In this document: positions 26,901 through 34,338 of the stretch, piece after piece | Layout: every line of letters begins with the position of its first letter | How positions within the stretch are numbered: the stretch's first letter is position 1 | Assembly (NCBI GenBank): GCA_017936785.1 | Contig: JAGBEV010000045.1 | Coordinates: 1 to 59,803, forward strand | Length of the DNA stretch: 59,803 bases | Direction of reading: 5' to 3' | DNA from: Lachnospiraceae bacterium | GTDB taxonomy: Bacteria; Bacillota; Clostridia; Lachnospirales; Lachnospiraceae | Made by a program: the position numbers and the translations under genes | Notes under the pieces: generated by a model | The model's database searches: none | Seen by the model: the letters and a program-made list of their open reading frames with translations, nothing else | What the model was told of the DNA's origin: nothing

Positions 26901-28542
26901 GATCGCAAAGACCCGTCATTCAACACCGGGTGTAGGTCTGATCTCCCCGCCGCCTCATCACGATATTTATTCCATTGAGGACCTGGCACAGCTGATCTAT
27001 GATCTGAAAAACGCCAATAAAGATGCAAGAATTTCCGTAAAACTGGTTTCTGAAGCAGGTGTAGGTACAGTTGCGGCAGGTGTGGCAAAAGCGGGAGCAC
27101 AGGTTATCCTTGTTTCCGGTTATGACGGCGGTACAGGCGCAGCGCCTCGTAACTCCATTCACAATGCGGGACTTCCCTGGGAGCTGGGACTTGCGGAGAC
27201 ACACCAGACTTTGATCATGAACGGACTTCGCAACAAAGTGCGCATTGAAACAGACGGTAAGCTCATGAGCGGACGTGATGTTGTGATCGCTGCACTGTTA
27301 GGCGCAGAGGAATACGGCTTTGCAACAGCGCCCCTTGTAACTATGGGATGTGTCATGATGCGTGTATGCAACCTGGATACCTGTCCTGTAGGTGTGGCAA
27401 CCCAGAATCCGGAGCTTCGCAAGAGATTCCGCGGCAGACCTGAATATGTAGAAAACTTCATGCGTTTTATTGCTGAGGAAATGCGTGAATATATGGCAAA
27501 GCTGGGCGTTAAGACCATCGATGAACTGGTTGGACACACAGAACTGTTAAAAGTAAAAGAAAACGTAGATGACAGATATGCAAAGATTGATCTTGGCAAT
27601 ATCATCAACAATCCTTATGTGGGAACAAAAGAAAAGGTTACCTTTGATCCCAAGCAGGTATATGACTTCCAGTTAGAAAAGACCATGGATGAAAAGGTAC
27701 TGTTAAAACAGCTTTCCAAGGCTATGGAAACCGGTGCCAAGAGAAGCATTGAAGTGGATGTTTCCAATACGGACAGAGCATTCGGTACGATCCTGGGTGC
27801 GGAGATCACCAAGAAATTTTACAATACCCTTCCGGAAGATACTTACCGCGTGTTGTGTAACGGCGCAGGCGGACAGAGCTTCGGTGCTTTTATTCCCAAG
27901 GGACTGACTCTGGAGCTGGTGGGAGATTCCAACGATTACTTCGGCAAGGGCTTATCCGGCGGCAAGTTGATCGTTTATCCGCCTAAGGGAAGCAAGTTTA
28001 AACAGGATGAAAACATTATCATCGGTAACGTGGCATTGTATGGTGCTACCAGCGGTAAGGCATTTATCAATGGTGTTGCAGGAGAACGTTTCTGCGTCAG
28101 AAACTCCGGCGCCATCGCGGTAGTGGAAGGCTGCGGCGACCACGGCTGTGAATACATGACCGGCGGACGGGCGGTAATCCTGGGCAAGGTAGGCAAGAAC
28201 TTTGCAGCCGGCATGAGCGGCGGTATCGCTTATGTACTGGATGAGGACAACAGCCTTTATACAAAGGTCAATAAAGAAATGGTTTCTTCTTATGAGATCA
28301 CATCCAAATATGATGTATTGGAATTAAAAGACCTGATCAAAGAACATGTGTCATATACCAATTCCGAAAAGGGCAAGCTGATCTTGGAAAACTTCGGAGA
28401 ATATCTGCCGAAATTCAAAAAGATCATTCCTCATGATTATGAGACCATGTTAAAAGCGATCGTCCAGATGGAAGAAAAAGGTATGAGCGCAGAGCAGGCA
28501 CAGATCGAGGCATTCTATGCCAATAAAAATAAGGAAGATTAG
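23989..28542 (+). CDS. gltB: Glutamate synthase large subunit
   Basis: Large chain of NADPH-dependent glutamate synthase (GOGAT), converting glutamine plus 2-oxoglutarate into two glutamates. The 1517-residue protein begins with a 21-residue propeptide before Cys22 (EHDNCGIGAC), the class II amidotransferase nucleophile. It continues through the central domain, the FMN-binding synthase domain (SGYDGGTGAAPR), the 3Fe-4S cysteines (CVMMRVCNLDTCPVG, near residue 1121) and the C-terminal GXGXG beta-helix. It lies 11 bp before gltD and is co-transcribed under a near-consensus promoter. Confidence 0.98.
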   Translation: MFDAKLDMPKPPLYREEFEHDNCGIGACVNINGTKSRATVENALKIVENLEHRAGKDAEGKTGDGVGILTQVSHKFFTKVADTLGIFLGDEREYGVGMFFFPQDELHRNQAKKMFEIIVEKEGLTFLGWREVPTVPSVLGHKAVECMPCIMQAFIKKPADVEKGLEFDRKLYIVRRIFEQSTDSTYVVSLSSRTIVYKGMFLVGQLRTFFSDLQDEDYESAIAIVHSRFSTNTNPSWERAHPNRFIVHNGEINTIRGNADKMLAREENMESVHLKGQLAKILPVINASGSDSAMLDNTLEFLVMSGMPLPLAVMITIPEPWANNKTMSQDKKDFYQYYATMMEPWDGPASILFSDGDLMGAVLDRNGLRPSRYYITDDGQVILSSEVGVLPIDPTKIVKKERLHPGKMLLIDTVKGEVIDDDHLKQSYASKQPYGEWLDSNLVELHDLKIPNMRVPEFTYEERQRMQKAFGYTYDELKQTILPMAKNGSEAIAAMGVDTPLPVLSKSKHPLFNYFKQLFAQVTNPPIDAIREEVVTSTTVYVGKDGNLLEEKPENCNVLKVRNPILTNTDILKIKNMKADGFKVEVVPITYYKNTSLEKAIDRLFVEVDRMFRDGANILILSDRGVDENHVAIPSLLAVSALQQHLVTTKKRTSVAIILESAEPREVHHFATLLGYGACAINPYLAQESIKELIDNRMLDKDYYAAVNDYNDAVLHGIVKIASKMGISTIQSYQGSKIFEAIGLDYDLVNKYFGGTVCRVGGITMEDIEKQVDELHSMAFDPLGLETDLSLESPGHHKMRSGGDEHLYNPETIHLLQESTRRGDYNMFKQYTACVNDETSIKTLRGLMDFNYPKKGISIEQVESVDSIVKRFKTGAMSYGSISKEAHECLAIAMNNLGGKSNTGEGGEDLERLSVGPDGLNKCSAIKQVASGRFGVTSKYLTSAQEIQIKMAQGAKPGEGGHLPAGKVYPWIAKTRHSTPGVGLISPPPHHDIYSIEDLAQLIYDLKNANKDARISVKLVSEAGVGTVAAGVAKAGAQVILVSGYDGGTGAAPRNSIHNAGLPWELGLAETHQTLIMNGLRNKVRIETDGKLMSGRDVVIAALLGAEEYGFATAPLVTMGCVMMRVCNLDTCPVGVATQNPELRKRFRGRPEYVENFMRFIAEEMREYMAKLGVKTIDELVGHTELLKVKENVDDRYAKIDLGNIINNPYVGTKEKVTFDPKQVYDFQLEKTMDEKVLLKQLSKAMETGAKRSIEVDVSNTDRAFGTILGAEITKKFYNTLPEDTYRVLCNGAGGQSFGAFIPKGLTLELVGDSNDYFGKGLSGGKLIVYPPKGSKFKQDENIIIGNVALYGATSGKAFINGVAGERFCVRNSGAIAVVEGCGDHGCEYMTGGRAVILGKVGKNFAAGMSGGIAYVLDEDNSLYTKVNKEMVSSYEITSKYDVLELKDLIKEHVSYTNSEKGKLILENFGEYLPKFKKIIPHDYETMLKAIVQMEEKGMSAEQAQIEAFYANKNKED

Positions 28543-28553
28543 GAGGTGCGATT

Positions 28554-30047
28554 ATGGGAAAACCAACAGGATTTATGGATTATGAGCGTCAGACCAGCGG
28601 TTCGGAGGCTCCAAAAAGCAGAATAAAACATTTTAATGAGTTCCATGCGTATCTCCCGGAAGAAAAGCAGAAATTACAGGGAGCACGCTGTATGGAGTGC
28701 GGCGTTCCTTTCTGTCAGGCAGGCATGATGATCTGTGGCATGGCTTCAGGTTGTCCTTTGCACAATCTGATACCGGAGTGGAATGACCTGGTATATACAG
28801 GCAACTGGAAACAGGCATATAACCGTCTGAAAAAGACCAATAACTTTCCGGAATTTACATCCAGAGTATGCCCGGCGCTTTGCGAAGCCGCATGTACCTG
28901 CGGTCTGAACGGAGACCCGGTGGCAACTAAGGAAAATGAACATGCCATCATCGAAAAGGCTTATGAAGAAGGATATGCAAAGGCAAATCCTCCCAAAGTG
29001 AGAACCGGTAAAAAAGTTGCGGTCATCGGCAGCGGACCTTCCGGACTGGCATGTGCGGACCAGTTAAATAAAAGAGGACATCTGGTAACGGTGTTTGAGC
29101 GCAGTGACAGGGTCGGGGGACTGCTCATGTACGGAATCCCCAACATGAAGCTGGAGAAGCATGTGATTGACCGTAAGGTTAAGATCATGGAAGAAGAAGG
29201 CGTTACCTTTGTGACAGGAGCAAATATCGGAAAAGATGTTAAAGCGTCCAAGATTTTAGCTGATTTTGACAGGGTAGTCCTTTGCTGCGGCGCTTCCAAT
29301 CCAAGGGACATCAATGCACCGGGCAGGGATGCAAAAGGAATTTACTTTGCGGTGGATTTCCTGACAGCCAATACCAAATCTTTGTTAAATTCCGGATTTA
29401 AGGATAAGCAGTATGTGGACACCAAGGGCAAAAATGTGGTGATCATCGGCGGCGGCGATACGGGGAATGACTGTGTAGGTACTTCCATCAGACATGGTGC
29501 AAAATCCGTAACCCAGCTTGAAATGATGCCAAAAGCTTCTGATGAAAGAGCGGAAAATAATCCATGGCCTGAGTGGCCCAAAGTCTGCAAGACAGACTAT
29601 GGTCAGGAAGAGGCGATAGCCGTATATGGCCACGATCCCCGTATTTATGAGACAACGGTCAAAGAATTCATCAAGGACAAAAACGGCAATTTAAAAGGTG
29701 TGAAAACCGTAAAGCTGAACTGGGAGAAAGACCCTGCAACAGGACGTATGAAAATGAGCGAGATAGAAGGCAGCGAACAGGTTCTGGATGCTGAAATCGT
29801 TCTCATAGCTGCGGGATTTTTGGGAAGCCAGAAGTATGTAACGGATGCCTTTAAGGTGGAAGTGAACGAGCGTACCAATGTAAAAACAGACAGCGGAAAA
29901 TATAAGACCAATGTGGATAATGTATTTACGGCAGGCGATATGCATAGAGGGCAGTCACTGGTTGTCTGGGCGATCAGGGAAGGAAGGGAAGCTGCAAAAG
30001 CAGTGGATGAAAGCCTCATGGGATATTCCAATCTGAATGTACAGTAA
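28554..30047 (+). CDS. gltD: Glutamate synthase small subunit
   Basis: Small chain of GOGAT, the NADPH- and FAD-binding partner that feeds electrons to GltB. The 497-residue protein has the N-terminal cysteine set for two 4Fe-4S clusters (CMECGVPFC, CPLHN, CPALCEAACTCG), an FAD loop (VIGSGPSGLACA, near residue 160) and an NADPH loop (VIIGGGDTGNDC, near residue 297), with a final FAD block FTAGDMHRGQSLVVWAI. AGGAGG precedes the start. Confidence 0.98.
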   Translation: MGKPTGFMDYERQTSGSEAPKSRIKHFNEFHAYLPEEKQKLQGARCMECGVPFCQAGMMICGMASGCPLHNLIPEWNDLVYTGNWKQAYNRLKKTNNFPEFTSRVCPALCEAACTCGLNGDPVATKENEHAIIEKAYEEGYAKANPPKVRTGKKVAVIGSGPSGLACADQLNKRGHLVTVFERSDRVGGLLMYGIPNMKLEKHVIDRKVKIMEEEGVTFVTGANIGKDVKASKILADFDRVVLCCGASNPRDINAPGRDAKGIYFAVDFLTANTKSLLNSGFKDKQYVDTKGKNVVIIGGGDTGNDCVGTSIRHGAKSVTQLEMMPKASDERAENNPWPEWPKVCKTDYGQEEAIAVYGHDPRIYETTVKEFIKDKNGNLKGVKTVKLNWEKDPATGRMKMSEIEGSEQVLDAEIVLIAAGFLGSQKYVTDAFKVEVNERTNVKTDSGKYKTNVDNVFTAGDMHRGQSLVVWAIREGREAAKAVDESLMGYSNLNVQ

Positions 30048-30112
30048 TCGATTTCATAAAAGCGGAATATTTAGTACTTCAAAGTATTAAAGCATTGTAC
30101 CCTAAAAAAAAC

Positions 30113-30140
30113 TTTACTTTTTGGCAGAAATCGGTATAAT
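30113..30140 (+). promoter_or_regulatory. Promoter of HPr-like gene
   Basis: TTTACT (30113-30118), 16-bp spacer, consensus TATAAT (30135-30140). The leader is about 95 nt. Confidence 0.65.
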
Positions 30141-30180
30141 TGCTATCAACAAAGGAAATGCTAATATTTAACAGCAGTGG

Positions 30181-30211
30181 CACCATATGGCAAAAATTGT
30201 GTAATATGGTG
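30181..30211 (+). promoter_or_regulatory. Leader hairpin before HPr-like gene
   Basis: Perfect 8-bp inverted repeat CACCATAT (30181-30188) and ATATGGTG (30204-30211), 15-nt loop, inside the predicted 5' leader and ending 29 bp before the ATG. It could be an operator or an RNA structure. Confidence 0.4.
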
Positions 30212-30240
30212 TATGAGGAGTATGAAAGGTGGCTTTTATC

Positions 30241-30468
30241 ATGACAGAACGTAAAGTAACGATGGGTCCTGAAGAGGCAAGGGAATTGGTACAAATTGCA
30301 ACAAAATGTGATTTTGACATTGATATTTCTTATAACCGGTATACAGTAGATGCAAAATCCATTTTAGGAGTTCTTGCATTGGACTTCTCTAAGGTTTTAA
30401 CCATTTCCTATAACGGAATCAGTGACGAATTGGAGGATTTCTTATCCAGATTTGCAATGGCTTGTTAA
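30241..30468 (+). CDS. HPr-like protein lacking the active-site His loop
   Basis: A 75-residue protein that follows the HPr fold: beta1 (RKVTM), helix A (EEARELVQIATKC), the beta pair DIDISYNRYTVDA, then KSILGVLALDFSKVLTI, equivalent to the KSIMGVM segment that carries HPr Ser46. The GLHARPA loop with the phosphocarrier histidine is missing; GPEEARE follows beta1 directly. It therefore cannot be a PTS phosphocarrier in the normal way but keeps the serine region (Ser40) that HPr kinase could recognise. The start at ATG 30241 is chosen for AGGTGG 8 nt upstream. Monocistronic. Confidence 0.75.
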   Translation: MTERKVTMGPEEARELVQIATKCDFDIDISYNRYTVDAKSILGVLALDFSKVLTISYNGISDELEDFLSRFAMAC

Positions 30469-30494
30469 GTACAGACAAAAGAGATTGAGTTAAA

Positions 30495-30528
30495 AAACTC
30501 CCTCTGGGGTTAATCCCAGAGGGAGTTT
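30495..30528. terminator. Intrinsic terminator after HPr-like gene
   Basis: Perfect 14-bp stem AAACTCCCTCTGGG (30495-30508) with CCCAGAGGGAGTTT (30515-30528), 6-nt loop. The T run is modest on the plus strand and better on the minus strand. Confidence 0.85.
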
Positions 30529-30642
30529 GTGTTGTGTATCAAAGGAAAGAAAAATTGTAGCGGATAAAGCTTCTGAAAGGTATTTACCTTTTTCTGTTGT
30601 TAAGTATACTCCGGTTTGCCTGTTGCTGAATGAAATCAGTCA

Positions 30643-30671
30643 TTGTGGTTATAAAAGGCATATGATATAAT
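30643..30671 (+). promoter_or_regulatory. Promoter of Gln/Asn-rich membrane protein gene
   Basis: TTGTGG (30643-30648), 17-bp spacer, consensus TATAAT (30666-30671). Confidence 0.6.
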
Positions 30672-30785
30672 TTATATGTTACAGGAAATGACAATTTGAA
30701 ATCTAAAAAGCAGATAACTGTACAATGCCTGCTTTTAGGAATTCAAATAAAAATGGGGGATTCAAGAGGGGAAGGGTATTTTCAA

Positions 30786-31280
30786 ATGGGGAAAAATGAA
30801 CAATATAATGTTCAAAATCAAAACATGCAAAATCAGATGATGCAGGATCAAAACATACAATATCAAAACGTACAAAATGAATATATGCAATACAGGGATG
30901 GTTATAAACCGGTTGACTGGGATGACGGTAAGATTCATACAGTTGTACAGGGATATGATATCAATGATCCTGAACATTGGAATAGAAATGTACATTATCG
31001 CCCTCAACATGATATGGACGGTCCGCAATATATTAAAGGCAGGCAGGTGGGCTTTACAATGGTAACGAATGACCCGAAAGTAGTGATACCTGCGTATGTC
31101 GTACTTTCTATTATATTTATTATCATCACAGCTGTTCTGTTATCTATCGAAATGTTTAGATTTATGGGAGTCTTTTTTGCTATAATATTGATAGTGTTCT
31201 GGGTTGCAACTTTAAAGGAAAATATTCCATATTGGAAAAAACTGCGAAAAACTCAGAAGGATGATAAAAATAAAAAATAA
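30786..31280 (+). CDS. Small membrane protein with Gln/Asn-rich N-terminus
   Basis: A 164-residue protein of unknown function. Residues 1-40 are low-complexity Gln/Asn/Met/Tyr (QNQNMQNQMMQDQN), residues 45-95 are polar, then two adjacent membrane helices (VVIPAYVVLSIIFIIITAVLL and a second ending VFWVATL) and a Lys-rich tail. Its Gln-rich lead echoes the membrane protein at 1894. The start at 30786 follows GGGGAAGGG; longer in-frame starts extend into sequence that does not look coding. It has its own promoter. The MFS leader follows 18 bp downstream without an obvious terminator between them. Confidence 0.65.
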   Translation: MGKNEQYNVQNQNMQNQMMQDQNIQYQNVQNEYMQYRDGYKPVDWDDGKIHTVVQGYDINDPEHWNRNVHYRPQHDMDGPQYIKGRQVGFTMVTNDPKVVIPAYVVLSIIFIIITAVLLSIEMFRFMGVFFAIILIVFWVATLKENIPYWKKLRKTQKDDKNKK

Positions 31281-31298
31281 TTTTTACAGAGGTTTACA

Positions 31299-31400
31299 AT
31301 GAACGGTCTTGGTTATACGCCAATATGCAGCAGTAGTTGTCTTGAAAAATGTTTCGAAATACATTTTGACGGGATTACTGCGCCTATTTTTAAGATGTAA
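31299..31400 (+). CDS. Cys-rich 33-codon leader ORF upstream of MFS gene
   Basis: A short ORF with AGAGG 6 nt before its ATG, encoding 33 residues that begin MNGLGYTPICSSSCLEKCFE and contain three cysteines. It ends 121 bp before the MFS start. Codons 25-28 overlap GGGATTACTGC (31371-31381), one strand of a predicted stem, so translation of this ORF would disturb the leader RNA. This is the layout of leader peptides in translation-controlled resistance genes. It could instead be a chance ORF. Confidence 0.5.
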   Translation: MNGLGYTPICSSSCLEKCFEIHFDGITAPIFKM

Positions 31401-31520
31401 GTTTCTTTTACCTCATTGTAAAAAGCAGTAATTCCGAAAGGCTTAATCTTTTACCGGTAAGAAAACCGGCAGGGAAAGAGCCTTTTTTTGATGCAAGAAA
31501 TAATAAAAAGGAGTTACTGC
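31371..31520 (+). promoter_or_regulatory. Candidate attenuator with mutually exclusive pairings over MFS SD
   Basis: Strand B, GCAGTAATTCC (31425-31435), can form 11 consecutive pairs (one G.U each) with either strand A, GGGATTACTGC (31371-31381, inside the leader ORF), or strand C, GGAGTTACTGC (31510-31520, the MFS SD and the bases up to 1 nt before its ATG). A terminator-like hairpin (31437-31489) lies between B and C. A-B pairing leaves the SD free; B-C pairing hides it. Leader translation should favour one state. Confidence 0.6.
31437..31489 (+). terminator. Intrinsic terminator in MFS leader
   Basis: Stem AAAGGCT (31437-31443) with AGCCTTT (31479-31485), extended by CTTT/AAAG and CCGGT/ACCGG, followed by seven T (31483-31489). 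It stands 32 bp before the MFS start, so it would have to be read through for the transporter to be expressed, as in transcription attenuation. Confidence 0.75.
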
Positions 31521-31521
31521 A

Positions 31522-32682
31522 ATGAATAAAAATTTAGAGAAAAATATTGTTCTGGACTATATGTTCCGGATTCTTTGCAATTTTGCATTTGTAGATGGAA
31601 TTTTTGTTTTATATTTAAGGCACAAAGGGCTGGCCCTTTGGCAGATCGGTGTCTTAGAGGGGATTTTTCATGTCACGAGCCTGATAACGGAAATTCCATC
31701 CGGGGCGCTGGCGGATCTGTTTGGAAGAAAGCAGGCGTTGCTGGCAAGCCGTTTGTTTGGAGTTATATCTTCAGTGATCATGATATCTACGGATAGGATG
31801 TGGCTTCTAGGCATGGGTTTTGTGTTTACTGCATGGAGTTTTAATCTGCTTTCTGGTTCTGAAGAGGCACTTTTGTACGACAGCTTTCTGGGATTGGAGC
31901 AGGAAGAAAAGTATTTTAAGACCAATGGAAGATTGAGCTTTGCGGCGGAGATTTCCAATGGATTGGGTATATTTTTGGGAGGATTTTTGGCAAAGTATTC
32001 CTATACCCTGTGTTATTTGATCCTGATCGGAATAGATATGCTTTCATTTATGGTTTGCTTATTTCTGGCAGAGCCAAAGACAGGAAATAATAATAAGGAA
32101 GAGATATCTGTTAAGACCCATTTCATCAGAAGTTTTCATCTATTAAAAGAGAATGGGCAGCTGCGGTATATTTTGTTTCATTATGCTGTATTATTTGCAT
32201 TTTTTACCAGTATATATTTTTACAGTCAGGAGTATTATTTTGCAAGAGGATTTGATGAGGGAAAAATCGGACTGATCCTGCTTGGAATCAGTGGCTGCAG
32301 CAGCATGGGAGCATTGCTTAGCGAGAGAGCTGCAAAAAGGTTTGGAAATCGTACCTGTTATGGGATGGGGATGATGTTAGCTTTAGGAATGATTTTAATG
32401 TCTGCAAAGATGAATTGGGTTTCTGTTTTGGGATTTGGTTTAAGCTCCATGGCAAATGCGGCTCTTTATCCATTGCAATCCAATGAACTGAACAGGTGCA
32501 TTCCTTCAGAGCAGCGGGCAACAGTGCTCTCTGTCAGCAGTATGTGTTTTTCTGTGGTCATGATCCTGTTGTTTCCGCTTATTGGGCTGTTAGCAGATTA
32601 TTTGGGGCTGGAAAGAATTATTATAGTGTTAGGTCTGGCTTTGTTGATTTATAATCATTTATTCCGTCATCCAAGGAAATAG
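31522..32682 (+). CDS. Major facilitator superfamily transporter
   Basis: A 386-residue inner-membrane transporter with about 12 helices. The MFS loop 2-3 signature is visible as GALADLFGRKQALL. The protein resembles drug-efflux type MFS members, but I cannot assign a substrate. It is preceded by an unusual leader (short ORF, terminator, SD-masking strand), which suggests that expression is induced, possibly by a ribosome-targeting compound that it exports. The start has AAGGAG 9 nt upstream. Confidence 0.9.
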   Translation: MNKNLEKNIVLDYMFRILCNFAFVDGIFVLYLRHKGLALWQIGVLEGIFHVTSLITEIPSGALADLFGRKQALLASRLFGVISSVIMISTDRMWLLGMGFVFTAWSFNLLSGSEEALLYDSFLGLEQEEKYFKTNGRLSFAAEISNGLGIFLGGFLAKYSYTLCYLILIGIDMLSFMVCLFLAEPKTGNNNKEEISVKTHFIRSFHLLKENGQLRYILFHYAVLFAFFTSIYFYSQEYYFARGFDEGKIGLILLGISGCSSMGALLSERAAKRFGNRTCYGMGMMLALGMILMSAKMNWVSVLGFGLSSMANAALYPLQSNELNRCIPSEQRATVLSVSSMCFSVVMILLFPLIGLLADYLGLERIIIVLGLALLIYNHLFRHPRK

Positions 32683-33204
32683 GAAGAAATAAAAGCACCT
32701 ATATATTCTAAGCAAAGTGACAAAAATATTACTATAAGATATAATGATAAATATAAGAAGTGCACTTTAAAATTAAATGGTAATGATAATTTTGAAACAT
32801 TGACCATGGGCATAAATACGGAAAAGTATTAAGATATACGATATCAGGGAAATGATGTGGTGGATATATGGGTGCTTGGGTTAATTTTTCCATTCATATT
32901 GAGATAGCAGACAGAACCTTTGGTGCCATTAAAAAGATCGGGTATCAAGAAGTTTCAGATGAATTGATAGATCAGATTGCAGGAAGCCTTTGACTTTAAC
33001 ATACTCAGCCAACTGTCCGGCTTAAGATCGCTTCAACTCAATCTCTTTGATCTGAGGGATTATAACTGTCAAAATTAACAAAATTGCAGGATATCAGATT
33101 AGATAATGTTTCAATCGATTTGGAAACAGTAGATGATGAACTGCGCAGAATCATACATTGTTGATGGGTGATAGAAAAACTGAAATTGTATGAGGTCAAT
33201 CGTT
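32683..33204 (+). other. Gene-free stretch of decayed coding sequence
   Basis: 522 bp between the MFS gene and the next intact gene. It contains only broken reading frames, described in the pseudogene entry, and no promoter that I can support. Confidence 0.6.
32700..33164 (+). pseudogene. Decayed gene relic(s) with leucine-rich segments
   Basis: Protein-like fragments occur in shifting frames. The first reads from about 32,696 and ends SKQSDKNITIRYNDKYKK, then KLNGNDNFETLTM to a stop near 32,832. Next is a 41-codon piece (32868-32993) beginning MGAWVNFSIHIEI, then LSGLRSLQLNLFDLRDY (32995 onward) and LTKLQDIRLDNVSIDL ending at 33164. The last two have leucine-rich-repeat spacing. Several frameshifts or stops separate them. 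Most likely one or two small proteins of the immunity/LRR kind in decay. Confidence 0.5.
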
Positions 33205-33708
33205 ATGAAAATAAGAAGATTTCGTGCTTATGCAGAAAAAGATGATTTGCAAAATGTACTTGAAGAATTTCAAGACAAATTTGAAATATACTATGTGCCA
33301 ACCTATTCTGATACGGGGAAAATTTCCTATAACAGTATTATGGAAATAGAAAATGCAGGTGTTAATTTTTATGGTTCTCATATTGGAAATATGCAAATGT
33401 TTGTCTTTCTGAAAAACACAGAATGTCTATGGAGAACAGAAACGGGAAATTCAGCATGTATCTGCATTGACCTGAATGGAATTTATCAGGAAAATGCTAT
33501 TTTCCCAACAGAAATCAGTACTATGTATTATGATAATGAAACAGCAAAAAGGCTGTATGACGGACTTAAAAAAATATTTAGAAAACAGGCTGTCAAATCT
33601 GTAAATGGTGCTTATATATGTCCAAAAGCTTATGAACATAAGGGAAATTATAGATTCTGCACCATTGATATTAAATCTCCGCCGGAATATGATTTAAAAG
33701 TTGAATAG
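33205..33708 (+). CDS. Unknown small protein, first of four-gene cluster
   Basis: A 167-residue soluble protein, no family recognised. It starts MKIRRFRAYAEKDDLQNVL and ends SPPEYDLKVE, with no signal peptide or membrane helix. The start at 33205 has GAGG 8 nt upstream. It is followed at 21 bp by another unknown gene on the same strand. Size, solubility, AT-rich composition and neighbours resemble immunity genes of polymorphic toxin systems, but no toxin is in view. Confidence 0.65.
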   Translation: MKIRRFRAYAEKDDLQNVLEEFQDKFEIYYVPTYSDTGKISYNSIMEIENAGVNFYGSHIGNMQMFVFLKNTECLWRTETGNSACICIDLNGIYQENAIFPTEISTMYYDNETAKRLYDGLKKIFRKQAVKSVNGAYICPKAYEHKGNYRFCTIDIKSPPEYDLKVE

Positions 33709-33729
33709 CCTGTTGTGAGGTTTTGATAA

Positions 33730-34284
33730 ATGGATAAAGAAATCAGTGAATTCAAAAAAATTTCCCTTACGGGCAGGCTGTGTTATTTATTTATGTGCAT
33801 AGAAAAATATCTTGTTTCTTGTTATCCGGATAGGGATTGGACGATCGTTGCTAAAAAGTGCTGGCAATGGACCAATGGCTATTGGGATGAAGGCTGCGAC
33901 CGGTATTCCCAGGTCGTTCCAAGATATCTTTTTGAATTTGACAATTATCATGAAACCAATGAACGGGAATTTGACGGCGAGCTTTCGGAAAGCGACTATG
34001 AGACTTTGATAAATTTGTATGATGGAATTACAGATGGCAGCAAAGAGAATGAAATAGACCGAATACTGACGTTGCCAATCGATTTTAACAATGTCTGTGA
34101 AGGCACTGGATTCTCTTTCGCAGATGAGCCTACATTAAAAATTCTATTGGAGGCGCAATCTATTTTGTTAAGACATAATATTGACTGCCCGCCTGTTGAT
34201 GCCATTTGTTGTTTAACCATAGACCGGAAGAATGGCTGGGGAGAGTTTATGGACAGTGAGTATCTTTCTATTATTTTAAAATGA
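33730..34284 (+). CDS. Unknown Trp/Cys-containing small protein
   Basis: A 184-residue soluble protein, family not recognised. A Trp/Cys-rich stretch (DWTIVAKKCWQWTNGYW, about residues 36-52) and an acidic body (EREFDGELSESDYETL) are its main traits. GAGG lies 9 nt before the ATG. It is the second of four co-directional short genes and may be an orphan immunity protein; this is inferred from context only. Confidence 0.7.
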   Translation: MDKEISEFKKISLTGRLCYLFMCIEKYLVSCYPDRDWTIVAKKCWQWTNGYWDEGCDRYSQVVPRYLFEFDNYHETNEREFDGELSESDYETLINLYDGITDGSKENEIDRILTLPIDFNNVCEGTGFSFADEPTLKILLEAQSILLRHNIDCPPVDAICCLTIDRKNGWGEFMDSEYLSIILK

Positions 34285-34338
34285 TTAACCGGGTCTGAGC
34301 GGTGTTTGGACAAAAGAATGAAAATATGGGGGACGAGT

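Larger units (their letters stand above)
30469..30785 (+). other. Intergenic stretch with terminator and promoter only
   Basis: 317 bp without a gene. It holds the terminator of the HPr-like gene, a short hairpin-prone AAAGGTATTTACCTTT near 30,576, and the promoter of the next gene. Nothing else is recognisable. Confidence 0.6.

Noticed and set aside
27159-27611. 150-codon open frame antisense to gltB
   Set aside because: Fully inside a strongly conserved gene on the other strand, with no SD or promoter; composition by-product.
30570-30600. Second terminator (AAAGGTATTTACCTTT)
   Set aside because: Stem of six pairs with a tetraloop and a broken T run, standing between a real terminator and a promoter.
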